Source: Pseudomonas saudiphocaensis (GTDB lineage Bacteria > Pseudomonadota > Gammaproteobacteria > Pseudomonadales > Pseudomonadaceae). From it: a stretch of 64,000 nucleotides of DNA. This document shows positions 35,744 to 45,531 of this stretch, in pieces; position 1 is the stretch's first letter; each line of letters begins with the position of its first letter. The stretch lies in assembly GCF_000756775.1 (NCBI RefSeq), contig NZ_CCSF01000001.1:1674001-1738000 (forward strand), written 5' to 3'. Under the pieces are notes generated by a model. It made no database searches, had not been told where the DNA came from, and was given only the letters and a program-made list of their open reading frames with translations. The translations under genes and the position numbers were made by a program.

Positions 35744-36715
35744 ATGAAGTCATCCCTCACCCAATGGCTGTCCCTGGGCGCCCTTGCCCTGACCCTGGCT
35801 ACTCCGTTCACAACCTACGCGGCCGAGACCAAGGCGGTAGCGGTCACTTCGATTGTCGAGCACCCGGCGCTGGACTCCGTGCGTGACGGCGTGCGTGACG
35901 CGCTGGAAGCGGCCGGTTACAGCGGCAACAGCCTGAAGTGGCAATACCAGACCGCCCAAGGCAACACCGCCACTGCGGCGCAAATCGCGCGCAAATACGT
36001 GGGTGATCGCCCGGACGCCATCGTTGCCATCGCCACCCCTTCGGCTCAGGCCGTGGTAGCCAGCACCAAGTCGCTGCCGGTGGTGTTCGCTGCCGTGACC
36101 GATCCGGTCGCCGCACAGCTGGTGCGTTCCTGGGAGCCTTCTGGCAGCAACGTCACCGGCGTCTCCGACGAGCTGGAACTGGATCGCCAGATGGAGCTGG
36201 TCAAGCGCGTCGTGCCCAATGCCACCCGTGTCGGCATGGTCTACAACCCCGGCGAAGCCAACTCCGTGGTCGTGGTCGAACGCCTGCGCGAACTGCTGCC
36301 AACCATGGGCATGACCCTGGTCGAAGCCGCTGCACCGCGGACCGTAGATGTGGGCTCCGCGGCCCGCAGCCTGGTGGGCAAGGTGGACGTGATCTACACC
36401 AGCACCGATAACAATGTGGTCTCGGCTTACGAGTCGCTGGTCAAGGTCGGCACTGATACCAAGACCCCGCTGGTCGCCTCCGATACCGACAGCGTCAAGC
36501 GCGGCGCCATCGCAGCGATCGGCATCGATTACTACAAACACGGCGTGCAGGCCGGCGAACTGGTGGTGCGTCTGCTCAAGGGCGAGAAGCCCGGTGACAT
36601 CGCTCCGCAGAAAACCACTGACCTGAGCCTTTTCCTCAACCGCTCTGCCGCTGCTGCCCAGGGTGTTTCCCTGTCTCAGGAGCTGATCGACTCGGCCGCC
36701 GAAGTCATCGAATGA
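35744..36715 (+). CDS. ABC transporter substrate-binding protein (TrpX-like)
   Basis: A 323-aa periplasmic binding protein of the ABC_sub_bind family. A signal peptide (MKSSLTQWLSLGALALTLATPFTTYA) precedes KAVAVTSIVEHPALDSVRDGVRDALEAAGY, then FAAVTDPVAAQLV and VASDTDSVKRGAIAAIGIDYYKHGVQAGELV. Close structural relatives bind aromatic amino acids (TrpX of Streptococcus) or other small ligands; the true ligand is not shown. It heads a three-gene transporter operon. Confidence 0.88.
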   Translation: MKSSLTQWLSLGALALTLATPFTTYAAETKAVAVTSIVEHPALDSVRDGVRDALEAAGYSGNSLKWQYQTAQGNTATAAQIARKYVGDRPDAIVAIATPSAQAVVASTKSLPVVFAAVTDPVAAQLVRSWEPSGSNVTGVSDELELDRQMELVKRVVPNATRVGMVYNPGEANSVVVVERLRELLPTMGMTLVEAAAPRTVDVGSAARSLVGKVDVIYTSTDNNVVSAYESLVKVGTDTKTPLVASDTDSVKRGAIAAIGIDYYKHGVQAGELVVRLLKGEKPGDIAPQKTTDLSLFLNRSAAAAQGVSLSQELIDSAAEVIE

Positions 36716-36774
36716 TCTGACCTGCGCCGACGCACCCTGCGTCGGCGCAGCCGCTCACCAAAGGCACATCTTCC

Positions 36775-37665
36775 ATGTCACTGTTTTCCCTGTTTGGCGC
36801 CCTTGAGGTTGGCCTGATCTTCGGTCTGGTCGCGCTTGGCGTATTTATCTCCTTTCGCCTGTTGCGCTTCCCCGACCTGACCGTCGACGGCAGCTTCCCG
36901 CTGGGCGGCGCCGTTTGTGCCGTACTCATCGCCAATGGCACCGACCCCTTCCTGGCCACACTGATCGCCGCCGCAGCTGGTGCGCTGGCCGGCATGGTCA
37001 CCGCGGTACTCAACGTGCACCTGAGAATCATGGATCTGCTGGCCAGCATCCTGATGATGATTGCGCTGTACTCGATCAACCTGCGCATCATGGGCCGACC
37101 CAATATTCCGCTGATCATGGAACCGACCATGTTCAGCATCCTGCAGCCAGAGTGGCTGTCCGACTATGTCGCACGCCCGCTGATCCTGTTGGTGGTGGTC
37201 ATCGCCGCCAAGATCCTCCTTGATATGTACTTTGCCACTCGCCAGGGCCTGGCCATTCGCGCTACCGGCTCCAACCCGCGCATGGCCCGCTCTCAGGGCG
37301 TAAATACCGGCGCCATGGTGATTCTGGGCATGGCCATTTCCAACGCGCTGGTTGGCCTGGCTGGCGCCATGTTCGTGCAGACCCAGGGCGGCGCGGATAT
37401 CTCCATGGGCATCGGCACCATCGTCATCGGCCTGGCCGCGGTAATCATCGGCGAAAGCATCATCCCGGCCCGACGGATCTTTTACCTGACCCTGGCCGTA
37501 GTCTTCGGCGCAGTGATCTACCGCTTCTTCATTGCCCTGGCTCTGAACAGTGACTTCATTGGCTTGCAAGCGCAGGACCTGAACCTGATCACTGCGGTGC
37601 TGGTCGTTATCGCGCTGGTCATTCCGCTGATCAAACAGCGCCTGACCCGCAGGAGGTACAGCTAA
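36775..37665 (+). CDS. ABC transporter permease (TrpY-like)
   Basis: A 296-aa inner-membrane permease with about eight membrane helices, of the branched-chain/ribose permease superfamily. FRLLRFPDLTVDGSFPLGGAV near the N-terminus and ARSQGVNTGAMVILGMAISNALVGLAGA in the middle are typical of this TrpY/YtlD-like group. Its stop codon overlaps the start of the ATPase gene (TAATG), showing tight coupling. Confidence 0.9.
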   Translation: MSLFSLFGALEVGLIFGLVALGVFISFRLLRFPDLTVDGSFPLGGAVCAVLIANGTDPFLATLIAAAAGALAGMVTAVLNVHLRIMDLLASILMMIALYSINLRIMGRPNIPLIMEPTMFSILQPEWLSDYVARPLILLVVVIAAKILLDMYFATRQGLAIRATGSNPRMARSQGVNTGAMVILGMAISNALVGLAGAMFVQTQGGADISMGIGTIVIGLAAVIIGESIIPARRIFYLTLAVVFGAVIYRFFIALALNSDFIGLQAQDLNLITAVLVVIALVIPLIKQRLTRRRYS

Positions 37666-38459
37666 TGCTCAGCGCACAGAACCTGAAAATCACCTTCAAC
37701 CCCGGCACGCCTATCGAGACCAAGGCACTTCAGGGGCTTTCGCTGGACATTCCCAGCGGCCAGTTCGTAACCGTGATCGGCACCAACGGCGCTGGCAAGT
37801 CGACTTTTCTCAATGCCGTCTCCGGCGATCTGTCCGTGGACAGCGGCAGCATCCTTATCGACGGCGACGACGTGACCCAGTTGCCGGTCTGGAACCGCGC
37901 CGGTCGCGTAGCACGGGTTTTCCAGGACCCCATGGCCGGTACCTGCGAAGACCTGACCATCGAAGAAAACCTCGCTCTGGCCCAGCAGCGCGGCCATCGC
38001 CGCGGTCTGGCAAGGGCCGTACAGGCGTCGATGCGAGACGAATTCCGCGCGCACCTGGCGACCTTGGGCCTGGGCCTGGAAAACCGCCTCACCGACCGAA
38101 TCGGCCTGCTCTCGGGTGGCCAGCGACAGGCTGTCAGCCTACTGATGGCGGCTCTGCAGCCCTCGCGCATCCTGTTGCTGGATGAGCACACAGCTGCCCT
38201 CGACCCTCGCACCGCCGATTTCGTCCTGCAACTTACCGCCCGCATCGTCGCCGAGAAAAAGCTCACCACCATGATGGTCACGCACAGCATGCGTCAGGCG
38301 CTGGACATCGGTGACCGCACGGTAATGCTGCACCAGGGCCAGGTGGTACTGGATGTGGCCGGTGACGAGCGCAAGGGGCTGGACGTGCCGGATTTGCTGC
38401 AGATGTTCGAGAAGGTGCGCGGCGAAAAGATCTCCGACGACGCCTTGTTGCTGGGCTGA
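37665..38459 (+). CDS. ABC transporter ATP-binding protein (TrpZ-like)
   Basis: A 264-aa ATPase with Walker A GTNGAGKST, Q-loop FQDPMAGTCEDLT, signature LSGGQRQAVS, Walker B ILLLDEHTAALD and switch histidine VTHSMRQAL. The E in DEH replaces the usual DEP context, as in this subfamily. It energises import with the preceding permease and binding protein. Confidence 0.92.
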   Translation: MLSAQNLKITFNPGTPIETKALQGLSLDIPSGQFVTVIGTNGAGKSTFLNAVSGDLSVDSGSILIDGDDVTQLPVWNRAGRVARVFQDPMAGTCEDLTIEENLALAQQRGHRRGLARAVQASMRDEFRAHLATLGLGLENRLTDRIGLLSGGQRQAVSLLMAALQPSRILLLDEHTAALDPRTADFVLQLTARIVAEKKLTTMMVTHSMRQALDIGDRTVMLHQGQVVLDVAGDERKGLDVPDLLQMFEKVRGEKISDDALLLG

Positions 38460-38567
38460 AGAGCAGCTCGGCCCGACTTTCTGGCCCTCGGGCATGATCC
38501 GGGCTAGCATCGGGCCTTCTGTGCCGGCGCGATGAATCGCCGGCGGCCACGAACTACTGGAGGATTC

Positions 38568-39008
38568 ATGAGCTTTACCGTTTACCTGTCCGGCGAAATC
38601 CACACCGACTGGCGCGACGAGATCAAGCGCGGCGCCGAGGCTGCAGGGCTGGACGTGGTGTTTACCTCGGCCGTAACCGACCATGACGCCAGCGACGCCG
38701 CCGGCGACTGCCTCGGTGCCGAGTCAAACGCCTTCTGGCGCGACCACAAGTCATCCAAGGTCAACGCAATCCGCACCAAGACGCTGATCCAGCAGGCCGA
38801 CCTGGTGGTGGTGCGCTTCGGCGACAAGTACAAGCAATGGAACGCTGCCTTCGATGCTGGTTACTGCGCCGCACTGGATAAGCCTTACGTCACCCTGCAT
38901 GGCGAGGACATCGTGCATCCGCTGAAGGAAGTCGATGCAGCGGCCATGGCCTGGGCAACGACCACCGAGCAGGTGGTGGAGATCCTGAAGTACGTGCTGC
39001 GCGACTGA
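38568..39008 (+). CDS. YtoQ family protein
   Basis: A 146-aa protein, MSFTVYLSGEIHTDWRDEI at the start and NAIRTKTLIQQADLVVVRFGDKYKQWNAAFDAGYCAALDKP in the middle. The YtoQ family is distantly related to nucleoside 2-deoxyribosyltransferases; SGE, the aspartate in DAG and the acidic pocket are consistent, but activity is unproven. The start follows GGAGG by 6 nt. It is 108 bp after the ABC operon, in the same direction. Confidence 0.82.
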   Translation: MSFTVYLSGEIHTDWRDEIKRGAEAAGLDVVFTSAVTDHDASDAAGDCLGAESNAFWRDHKSSKVNAIRTKTLIQQADLVVVRFGDKYKQWNAAFDAGYCAALDKPYVTLHGEDIVHPLKEVDAAAMAWATTTEQVVEILKYVLRD

Positions 39009-39154
39009 TAGCCAGCGATATCGGCGAGTCGATTGCCTGCATTCGCCGCGAGGGCGCAGCTCCCACGAAAGCGATGCAGTCCCCTCAAACCATGGGAACG
39101 CAATCCCCGGCACGAAGCTTTTCTTTGACCAATGTGTCGCTGACCCTAAAAAGC

Positions 39155-39184
39155 AAAACGCCCTGCAGATGCAGGGCGTTTTCG
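39155..39184. terminator. Bidirectional terminator between ytoQ and cysNC
   Basis: A 12-bp perfect stem AAAACGCCCTGC (39155-39166) / GCAGGGCGTTTT (39171-39182) with a 4-nt loop lies 16 bp beyond the minus-strand cysNC stop and downstream of the plus-strand ytoQ gene. It can end both transcripts. Confidence 0.85.
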
Positions 39185-39197
39185 TTACCGCGACTTG

Positions 39198-41096
39198 TTA
39201 TATCGCACCACGCTGACGCAGCAGATCAATCACCTGCTTGACGCCTTCCGCCACGCTGAGCGATTCGGTATCGATCACCAGATCCGCGTTGCCCGGCACA
39301 TCGTAGGGGAAGGACTCGCCCGGGATGTTGTCGCCGCCGGCGGCATACAGCCCCTGCGGGTCGCGCTGCTGGCAAGCCTGCGGCGACGCCTGGACATACA
39401 CCGTGATCAGACGCTCGGCACCGACCAGCGCCTTGGCCTGCTCGCGACCTTCGGCGTCCGGCGCAACGAATGCTGCCAGGGTAATCAGTCCCGCTTCGTT
39501 GAACTGCTTGGCCACATGGGCCGCACGACGCCAGTTCTCGGTGCGTCCGGCGCGATCCTGCGGCAGACCCTTGTTCAGGTCATGACGCAGGTTTTGGCCG
39601 TCGAGCACATAGACCGCACGACCCATGTCGAACAGCTTGCGCTCGACACCGTAGGCCAGGGTGCTCTTGCCAGCGCCGGAGAGGCCGGTAAACAGGACGG
39701 TGGCCGGCTGCTGGCCGAAGCGCACCGCACGCTCGTCAGTGGACACGTGGGCCAGCGCACCATGATGACCGCCGTGCCCGTGGCCGAGCGGCTCGGCAAT
39801 GATCATGCCCGCGCCAACGGTGCCGTTGGTGAGCCGGTCAATGACGATGAATGCGCCGGTGGTGCGGTTCTGTGCGTAACCATCCAGAGCGATGGCCGCG
39901 TCCAGGCTGACCCGCACCTTACCGATCTCGTTGAGCTGCAGGCTGCTCGCCGGCCCCTTCTCCAGGGTGTTCACATCTACCGTGTGGTCGATACTTGCGA
40001 TGGAACCCGGCACGTAGCTGGTCGCACGCTTGATGTCGTATTTCTTGCCCGGCAGCATCGGCTCTTCGCCCATCCATACCAGCATCGCGTCGAAGCTGTC
40101 GGCAATGCGCGGCAGGTTGTCGGCATGCACCAGCATGTCGCCACGGGAGACGTCGATCTCGTCTTCCAGGGTCAGAGTGACGGCTTCGCCCGGCGTGGCC
40201 TGCTCCAGCTCGCCGTCAAAGGTGACGATGGACTTGATGCGGCTGCTCTTGCCCGATGGCAGGACAGTGATTTCATCGCCCTTGCGCACGATGCCGCTGG
40301 CCAGAGTGCCGGCAAAACCTCGGAAGTTCAGGTTTGGCCGGTTGACATACTGTACCGGGAAGCGCAGGTCGTCGAAGTTGCGGTCGCCGGCGATCTCGAC
40401 GCTTTCCAGGATTTCCATCAGCGACTGGCCTTGATACCAGGGCGCGCGCTCGCTGCGGTTGACCACGTTGTCGCCCTTGAGCGCAGACATGGGCACGAAA
40501 TGCAGCGATGTCGGCTTGAGGCCGATACGCTCGGCGAACGCGAGGTAATCGCCGCGAATGCTTTCGAACACGCTCTGATCGAAGTCCATCAGATCCATCT
40601 TGTTGATGGCAACGACGATATGGCGAATGCCCAGCAAGGACGCGATAAAGCTGTGGCGACGAGTCTGGGTCTGCACGCCGTAACGGGCATCGACGAGGAT
40701 GATCGCCAGGTCGCAGGTGGAAGCACCGGTGGCCATGTTGCGGGTGTACTGCTCATGGCCGGGGGTGTCGGCAATGATGAACTTGCGCTTGGCAGTGCTG
40801 AAGTAGCGGTAAGCCACATCGATGGTGATGCCCTGCTCGCGCTCGGCCTGCAGGCCGTCGACCAGCAACGCCAGATCCACGTCGTCACCGGTGGTGCCGA
40901 CCTTTTTCGAGTCGCGGGTAATGGCTTCCAGGTGATCTTCATAGATCATCTTGGAGTCGTGCAGCAGGCGGCCGATCAGGGTGCTCTTGCCGTCGTCAAC
41001 GTTGCCGCAGGTAAGGAAGCGCAGCAGCTCTTTGCGTTCGTGCTGGGCCAGGTAGGCGAGGATGTCCTCGCTGATCAAATCAGACTGATGAGACAT
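39198..41096 (-). CDS. cysN: Sulfate adenylyltransferase subunit 1 / APS kinase fusion
   Basis: A 632-aa bifunctional CysNC. The GTPase domain has [10 protein letters not shown] (31-40), [12 protein letters not shown] and NKMDL. Two beta-barrel domains follow, then a C-terminal APS kinase from about residue 470 with [21 protein letters not shown] and [10 protein letters not shown]. CysN with CysD makes APS from sulfate and ATP, driven by GTP; the kinase makes PAPS. The fusion is usual in Pseudomonas. It lies 12 bp after cysD. Confidence 0.97.
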   Translation of the reverse strand: MSHQSDLISEDILAYLAQHERKELLRFLTCGNVDDGKSTLIGRLLHDSKMIYEDHLEAITRDSKKVGTTGDDVDLALLVDGLQAEREQGITIDVAYRYFSTAKRKFIIADTPGHEQYTRNMATGASTCDLAIILVDARYGVQTQTRRHSFIASLLGIRHIVVAINKMDLMDFDQSVFESIRGDYLAFAERIGLKPTSLHFVPMSALKGDNVVNRSERAPWYQGQSLMEILESVEIAGDRNFDDLRFPVQYVNRPNLNFRGFAGTLASGIVRKGDEITVLPSGKSSRIKSIVTFDGELEQATPGEAVTLTLEDEIDVSRGDMLVHADNLPRIADSFDAMLVWMGEEPMLPGKKYDIKRATSYVPGSIASIDHTVDVNTLEKGPASSLQLNEIGKVRVSLDAAIALDGYAQNRTTGAFIVIDRLTNGTVGAGMIIAEPLGHGHGGHHGALAHVSTDERAVRFGQQPATVLFTGLSGAGKSTLAYGVERKLFDMGRAVYVLDGQNLRHDLNKGLPQDRAGRTENWRRAAHVAKQFNEAGLITLAAFVAPDAEGREQAKALVGAERLITVYVQASPQACQQRDPQGLYAAGGDNIPGESFPYDVPGNADLVIDTESLSVAEGVKQVIDLLRQRGAI

Positions 41097-41108
41097 GGTG
41101 CGGAATCC

Positions 41109-42026
41109 TTAGAAGTAGCCCTGGCGTTTTTTCTCTTCCATCGAACCGGCGCCATCGTGGTCGATAACGCGGCCCTGGCGTTCGGAGGTTCGGGTCAGGA
41201 GCATTTCCTGGATGATCTCGGGCAGCGAAGCAGCTGTGGACTCCACGGCGCCAGTCAGCGGGTAGCAACCCAGGGTGCGGAAACGGACCATGCGTTTTTC
41301 GATACGTGCCTTTTCCTCATCGGTGAGGTGCTCGAGGATACGCTCGTCGTCGATCATGATCAGCGTGCCGTTCTTCTCGATCACCTCGCGCTCGGCTGCA
41401 AAGTACAGCGGCACGATCGGAATGCCTTCCAGATAGATGTATTGCCAGATATCCAGCTCGGTCCAGTTTGATAGCGGGAAAACGCGGATCGACTCGCCCT
41501 TGGTGACCTTGCCGTTGTAAACGTTCCACAACTCGGGGCGCTGGTTCTTCGGGTCCCAGCGATGCTTGCCGTCGCGGAAGGAGTAAACGCGCTCCTTGGC
41601 CCGGGACTTCTCTTCATCGCGGCGCGCACCACCAAAAGCGGCATCGAAACCATGCTTGTCCAGCGCCTGCTTGAGGCCCTCGGTCTTCATGATGTCGGTG
41701 TGCTTGGCGCTGCCATGGGTAAAGGGGTTGATATCCTGAGCGATGCCGTCCGGGTTCACATGGGTGATCAAATCCAGATCCATCTCAGCGACCATCTTGT
41801 CGCGGAAACTGTACATTTCCTGGAATTTCCAACGTGTATCCACGTGCATCACCGGAAACGGCAGTTTGCCCGGGTAGAACGCTTTGCGTGCCAGGTGCAG
41901 CATCACGGCTGAATCTTTGCCGATGGAATAGAGCATCACCGGGTTGTCGAACTCGGCGGCCACCTCGCGGATGATGTGGATGCTTTCCGCCTCCAGCTCT
42001 TTCAGATGCGTCAGTTTGTCGACCAT
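41109..42026 (-). CDS. cysD: Sulfate adenylyltransferase subunit 2
   Basis: A 305-aa catalytic subunit of ATP sulfurylase, of the PAPS reductase-like fold. The nucleotide-binding [48 protein letters not shown] and [15 protein letters not shown] motifs are intact, with TERQGR(VI)DHD near the end. It is first in the cysD-cysNC operon, probably under CysB control as in relatives. Confidence 0.97.
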   Translation of the reverse strand: MVDKLTHLKELEAESIHIIREVAAEFDNPVMLYSIGKDSAVMLHLARKAFYPGKLPFPVMHVDTRWKFQEMYSFRDKMVAEMDLDLITHVNPDGIAQDINPFTHGSAKHTDIMKTEGLKQALDKHGFDAAFGGARRDEEKSRAKERVYSFRDGKHRWDPKNQRPELWNVYNGKVTKGESIRVFPLSNWTELDIWQYIYLEGIPIVPLYFAAEREVIEKNGTLIMIDDERILEHLTDEEKARIEKRMVRFRTLGCYPLTGAVESTAASLPEIIQEMLLTRTSERQGRVIDHDGAGSMEEKKRQGYF

Positions 42027-42188
42027 GGCTACTCACGAATATGCAGATGGAAGGCCAGCAGGCCATAAAGAAGGGCGCAACTTTAACACGCCGCCCGATT
42101 CTAATCAGGCAGCTCCTTAGAACGAAATGGACTAGATTTATATCAACTGAAACGCCCGACGGCCCGGGCTTGGTCAGCAGAAAAACGG

Positions 42189-42947
42189 TCAGGCCGGGTT
42201 GGGACAGTCAATGAAAATGTGTTCGATATCGAAACGACGCGCCAGGTATTCGCCGAGCGCCTGAACCCCATACCGCTCGGTGGCATGATGGCCGGCGGCA
42301 AAAAAACTCAGGCCATTCTCGCGCGCGCTGTGCACGGTGGGTTCGGAGATTTCCCCTGTCAGATAGGCATCCACGCCTGCTGCCACAGCCTTGTCGATGT
42401 AGCCCTGAGCACCACCGGTACACCAGCCGACACGACTGATCAGGCCGTTGCCTTCAACCACCAGCGGCTCACGCTGGAGCTTTTCCTGCACCAGCCGGGC
42501 GAACTCGGCAGGCGTCAGCGGCGTTGCCAGTGAACCGACCAAACCGACAGTTTTCGGGTTGTCCGGCTCCAGCAGCTCTTCGATGGTCAGGCCCAGCAGC
42601 CGCGCCAGTTGCACGTTGTTGCCGACTTCTTCGTGCACATCTAGGGGCAGGTGATAGGCGAGCAGGCTAATATCATGGTTAAGCAGGGTTTTCAGGCGCC
42701 GCTGCTTCATCCCCACGATGCGGGCGTCTTCGTTTTTCCAGAAATAGCCATGATGCACCAGCACTGCATCCGCCTCTGCCGCTACCGCAGCATCGAGCAG
42801 CGCCTGGCTGGCGGTCACACCACTGACGATACGGCGCACCTCGGACCGACCCTCGACCTGCAGACCGTTGGGGCAGTAGTCGGGTATTTTTGTCACGTTC
42901 AGGTAGCGATCGGTCTCAGCGACCAGCGTGGCCAGTGCAATTGCCAT
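42189..42947 (-). CDS. Nif3-like dinuclear metal centre protein
   Basis: A 252-aa protein of the Nif3/YbgI family, ring-shaped hexamers with two metal ions per active site. Metal-ligand segments are HHGYFWKNE near residue 64, SLLAYHLPLDVH and HHATERYGV near the C-terminus. Function is still poorly defined (a GTP cyclohydrolase I type 2-like fold). The start at MAIALATLV is set by the AGGAG upstream. It is divergent from algW, as in P. aeruginosa. Confidence 0.9.
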   Translation of the reverse strand: MAIALATLVAETDRYLNVTKIPDYCPNGLQVEGRSEVRRIVSGVTASQALLDAAVAAEADAVLVHHGYFWKNEDARIVGMKQRRLKTLLNHDISLLAYHLPLDVHEEVGNNVQLARLLGLTIEELLEPDNPKTVGLVGSLATPLTPAEFARLVQEKLQREPLVVEGNGLISRVGWCTGGAQGYIDKAVAAGVDAYLTGEISEPTVHSARENGLSFFAAGHHATERYGVQALGEYLARRFDIEHIFIDCPNPA

Positions 42948-43099
42948 GGAAAGGAACTCCTGAAATCGGTTGGAATAAGCGAAAGGCAAACGCTGGCGGC
43001 TGATAATCAGCACGCTGCATTTCAGCGCCAGCTTCGTATAATGCCGCCACCTTAAAGGGGGCACTCTCCCCCCGCAACCTGCCCGGATTGCATGTTCAG

Positions 43100-44242
43100 A
43101 TGATCAACGCCCTGCGCTACCTGGGCTGGCCCCTGCTGGCCGGCCTGCTCCTCGCCCTGCTGATCATCCAGCGCTACCCGCACTGGGTGGGGCTGAAAAC
43201 CGAGCCAGCCTACACTCTGCAACAAGCTCCACAGTCCTCAGGACCGTATTCCTACGCCAGTGCAGTCAGCCGCGCCGCACCGGCGGTAGCCAATCTGTAC
43301 ACCACCAAGGTCATCGAAAAGCCCCAGCAGGAGACGCCCAAGGACGACCCGGTCTTCCAGCGCTTCTTCAACGACAACAACCTCCCGCACCAACGGCGCA
43401 TGGAGTCGAGTCTCGGTTCAGCGGTAATCATGAGCCCCGAAGGCTACCTGCTGACCAACAACCATGTGACTGCCAATGCTGAGCAGATCGTGGTGGCATT
43501 GCGTGATGGCCGGGAAACCCTGGCACGCGTGATTGGCAGCGACCCGGAAACCGATCTCGCAGTACTGAAGATCGACCTTGCAAACCTTCCGGCCATCACC
43601 CTTGGACGCTCGGACAGCATTCGTGTAGGCGATGTGACCCTGGCGATTGGCAACCCGTTCGGCGTAGGGCAGACGGTGACCATGGGCATCATCAGTGCCA
43701 CCGGACGCAACCAGCTTGGGCTCAATACCTATGAAGACTTCATCCAGACTGACGCCGCGATCAACCGCGGTAATTCGGGTGGTGCGCTGGTGGATGCAGC
43801 AGGCCATCTAATCGGCATCAACACGGCGATCATCTCCGAATCCGGCGGCTCTCAGGGCATCGGTTTCGCGATACCGGTGAAGCTCGCCATGGATGTGATG
43901 AAGGCGATCATCGAACAGGGACAGGTCATTCGCGGCTGGCTTGGTGTAACGGTGCAATCGCTGACCCAGGAACTGGCCGAGTCCTTCGGCCAGCCCGGCA
44001 GGCCCGGAATCGTGGTGGCTGGCGTTCATCGCGATGGCCCTGCGGAGCGTGCCGGCCTGCGCCCTGGCGACCTGATCCTCAGCATCGACGGCCAACAGGC
44101 CAACGACGGCCGCAACTCGATGAACCAGGTGGCTCGCGCACGGCCTGGCGACAAGATCGACATTGTCATCCTCCGTAACGGTGAACAACTGACGCTGAAA
44201 GCCGAAATCGGTATTAGGCCGCCGGCAGAGCCAAAGCCGTAA
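43100..44242 (+). CDS. algW: Periplasmic serine protease AlgW (DegS-like)
   Basis: A 380-aa inner-membrane-anchored protease. One N-terminal membrane helix (residues 5-25) is followed by a trypsin-like domain with catalytic His122 (NNHVT), Asp152 (ETDLAVLK) and Ser226 (RGNSGGAL), then one PDZ domain (residues 275-370). In Pseudomonas it cleaves the anti-sigma factor MucA when envelope stress exposes C-terminal signals, activating AlgU and alginate. The start at MINALRYLGWP matches family members; a TTG four codons earlier is less likely. Confidence 0.95.
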   Translation: MINALRYLGWPLLAGLLLALLIIQRYPHWVGLKTEPAYTLQQAPQSSGPYSYASAVSRAAPAVANLYTTKVIEKPQQETPKDDPVFQRFFNDNNLPHQRRMESSLGSAVIMSPEGYLLTNNHVTANAEQIVVALRDGRETLARVIGSDPETDLAVLKIDLANLPAITLGRSDSIRVGDVTLAIGNPFGVGQTVTMGIISATGRNQLGLNTYEDFIQTDAAINRGNSGGALVDAAGHLIGINTAIISESGGSQGIGFAIPVKLAMDVMKAIIEQGQVIRGWLGVTVQSLTQELAESFGQPGRPGIVVAGVHRDGPAERAGLRPGDLILSIDGQQANDGRNSMNQVARARPGDKIDIVILRNGEQLTLKAEIGIRPPAEPKP

Positions 44243-44342
44243 GAGCAGAAGGAATCGCCACGGCGACCCATTTGACAAGCAGGCAGGACAGCAGGCGGGA
44301 TCTGCCATAGAGCAGATTCAGCCTGCCGAAGTCCGAGCCACC

Positions 44343-45401
44343 CTACCCCAGGATCTTTGCGAGCGAATCCAGCAGCGCCTGGTTATGCTCCGTGGTACCG
44401 ATGGTGATGCGCAGGTATTGATCGATACGCGGCAGCTTGAAGTGGCGAACGATCACACCGTCTTCACGGAGTGCCGCAGCCAGCGCAGCAGCGTCGTGTG
44501 CAGGGTGGCAGGCGAAGATGAAGTTGGCCGCCGAGGGCAGCACGGCGAAGCCCAGCGCGGTCAACGCCTCGGTAACGCTGTCGCGGCTGGCGATGACCTG
44601 GCGGCAGGTCTGCTCGAAGTACTCACGGTCCTCGAATGCCGCAGCGGCGCCAGCAATGGCGATGCGGTCCAGAGGGTAGGAGTTGAAGCTGTTCTTGATC
44701 CGCTCCAGCGCCTCGATCAGGTCCGGATGACCGACCGCCAACCCGACGCGCAAACCAGCCAATGAGCGCGACTTGGATAGCGTCTGGGTCACCAGCAGGT
44801 TCGGATAGCGGTCGACCAGGGCAATAGCCGTCTCGCCGCCGAAATCGATATAGGCCTCGTCCACCAGCACTACGGAATCGGGATTGGCCTGCAACAGCCG
44901 CTCGATGGCCGCCAGCGCAAGCACCCGCCCCGTAGGCGCATTGGGATTGGGGAAAATGATGCCACCGTTGGGCCGGCTGTAATCGGCCACATCGATCTGG
45001 AACTCGTCATCCAGCGCGATGGCTTCGTAGTCGATGCCGTAAAGCCCGCAGTAGACCGGGTAGAAGCTATAGGTGACATCGGGGAACAGCAGCGGCTTGC
45101 CGTGCTGGAACAGACCATGGAAGGCGTGCGCCAGCACTTCGTCGGAACCGTTACCAACGAACACCTGAGCGGGCTGCACGCCGTAATACTCGGCTACCGC
45201 CTGCTTGAGGCGCTCGCCGTTGGGGTCCGGATACAGGCGCAAGGTGTCACCGATCTCTGCCTGCATTGCGGCAAGCGCCTTGGGCGACGGGCCGTAGGGG
45301 TTCTCATTGGTATTGAGCTTGACCAGCTTGCTCAGCTTCGGCTGCTCACCTGGCACGTAGGGCACAAGGGTCTTGACGAAGGGGCTCCAGAATTTGCTCA
45401 C
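44343..45401 (-). CDS. hisC: Histidinol-phosphate aminotransferase
   Basis: A 352-aa class I/II PLP enzyme converting imidazole acetol phosphate to histidinol phosphate. The N-terminal [15 protein letters not shown] and the PLP-lysine site [16 protein letters not shown] are complete. Length is standard. It lies downstream of hisD on the same strand, with a 130-bp gap that holds two REP-like palindromes. Confidence 0.96.
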   Translation of the reverse strand: MSKFWSPFVKTLVPYVPGEQPKLSKLVKLNTNENPYGPSPKALAAMQAEIGDTLRLYPDPNGERLKQAVAEYYGVQPAQVFVGNGSDEVLAHAFHGLFQHGKPLLFPDVTYSFYPVYCGLYGIDYEAIALDDEFQIDVADYSRPNGGIIFPNPNAPTGRVLALAAIERLLQANPDSVVLVDEAYIDFGGETAIALVDRYPNLLVTQTLSKSRSLAGLRVGLAVGHPDLIEALERIKNSFNSYPLDRIAIAGAAAAFEDREYFEQTCRQVIASRDSVTEALTALGFAVLPSAANFIFACHPAHDAAALAAALREDGVIVRHFKLPRIDQYLRITIGTTEHNQALLDSLAKILG

Positions 45402-45454
45402 GGCCCTGCTCTCCTTAGGAATTCAACGGTTTTCCCGCACTATTTACTGGAGGA

Positions 45455-45509
45455 GCCAGCTTGCTGGCGATCATGCGTCACACAGCCGTCCGTTCGCGAG
45501 CAAGCTCGC
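45455..45509. repeat. Inverted pair of REP-like palindromes between hisD and hisC
   Basis: GCCAGC (45455-45460) / GCTGGC (45463-45468) preceded by GGA, then GCGAGC (45496-45501) / GCTCGC (45504-45509) followed by CCCTAC. The two units face each other in the common Pseudomonas REP doublet form (BIME). They break the his gene run and could trim or stabilise the mRNA. Confidence 0.7.
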
Positions 45510-45531
45510 CCCTACAGATCCGGTGTTCGTC

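Noticed and set aside
39195-41471. A 758-codon open frame antisense to cysNC and part of cysD
   Set aside because: It mirrors codon bias of the true genes on the minus strand, has no recognised motif and no ribosome site.
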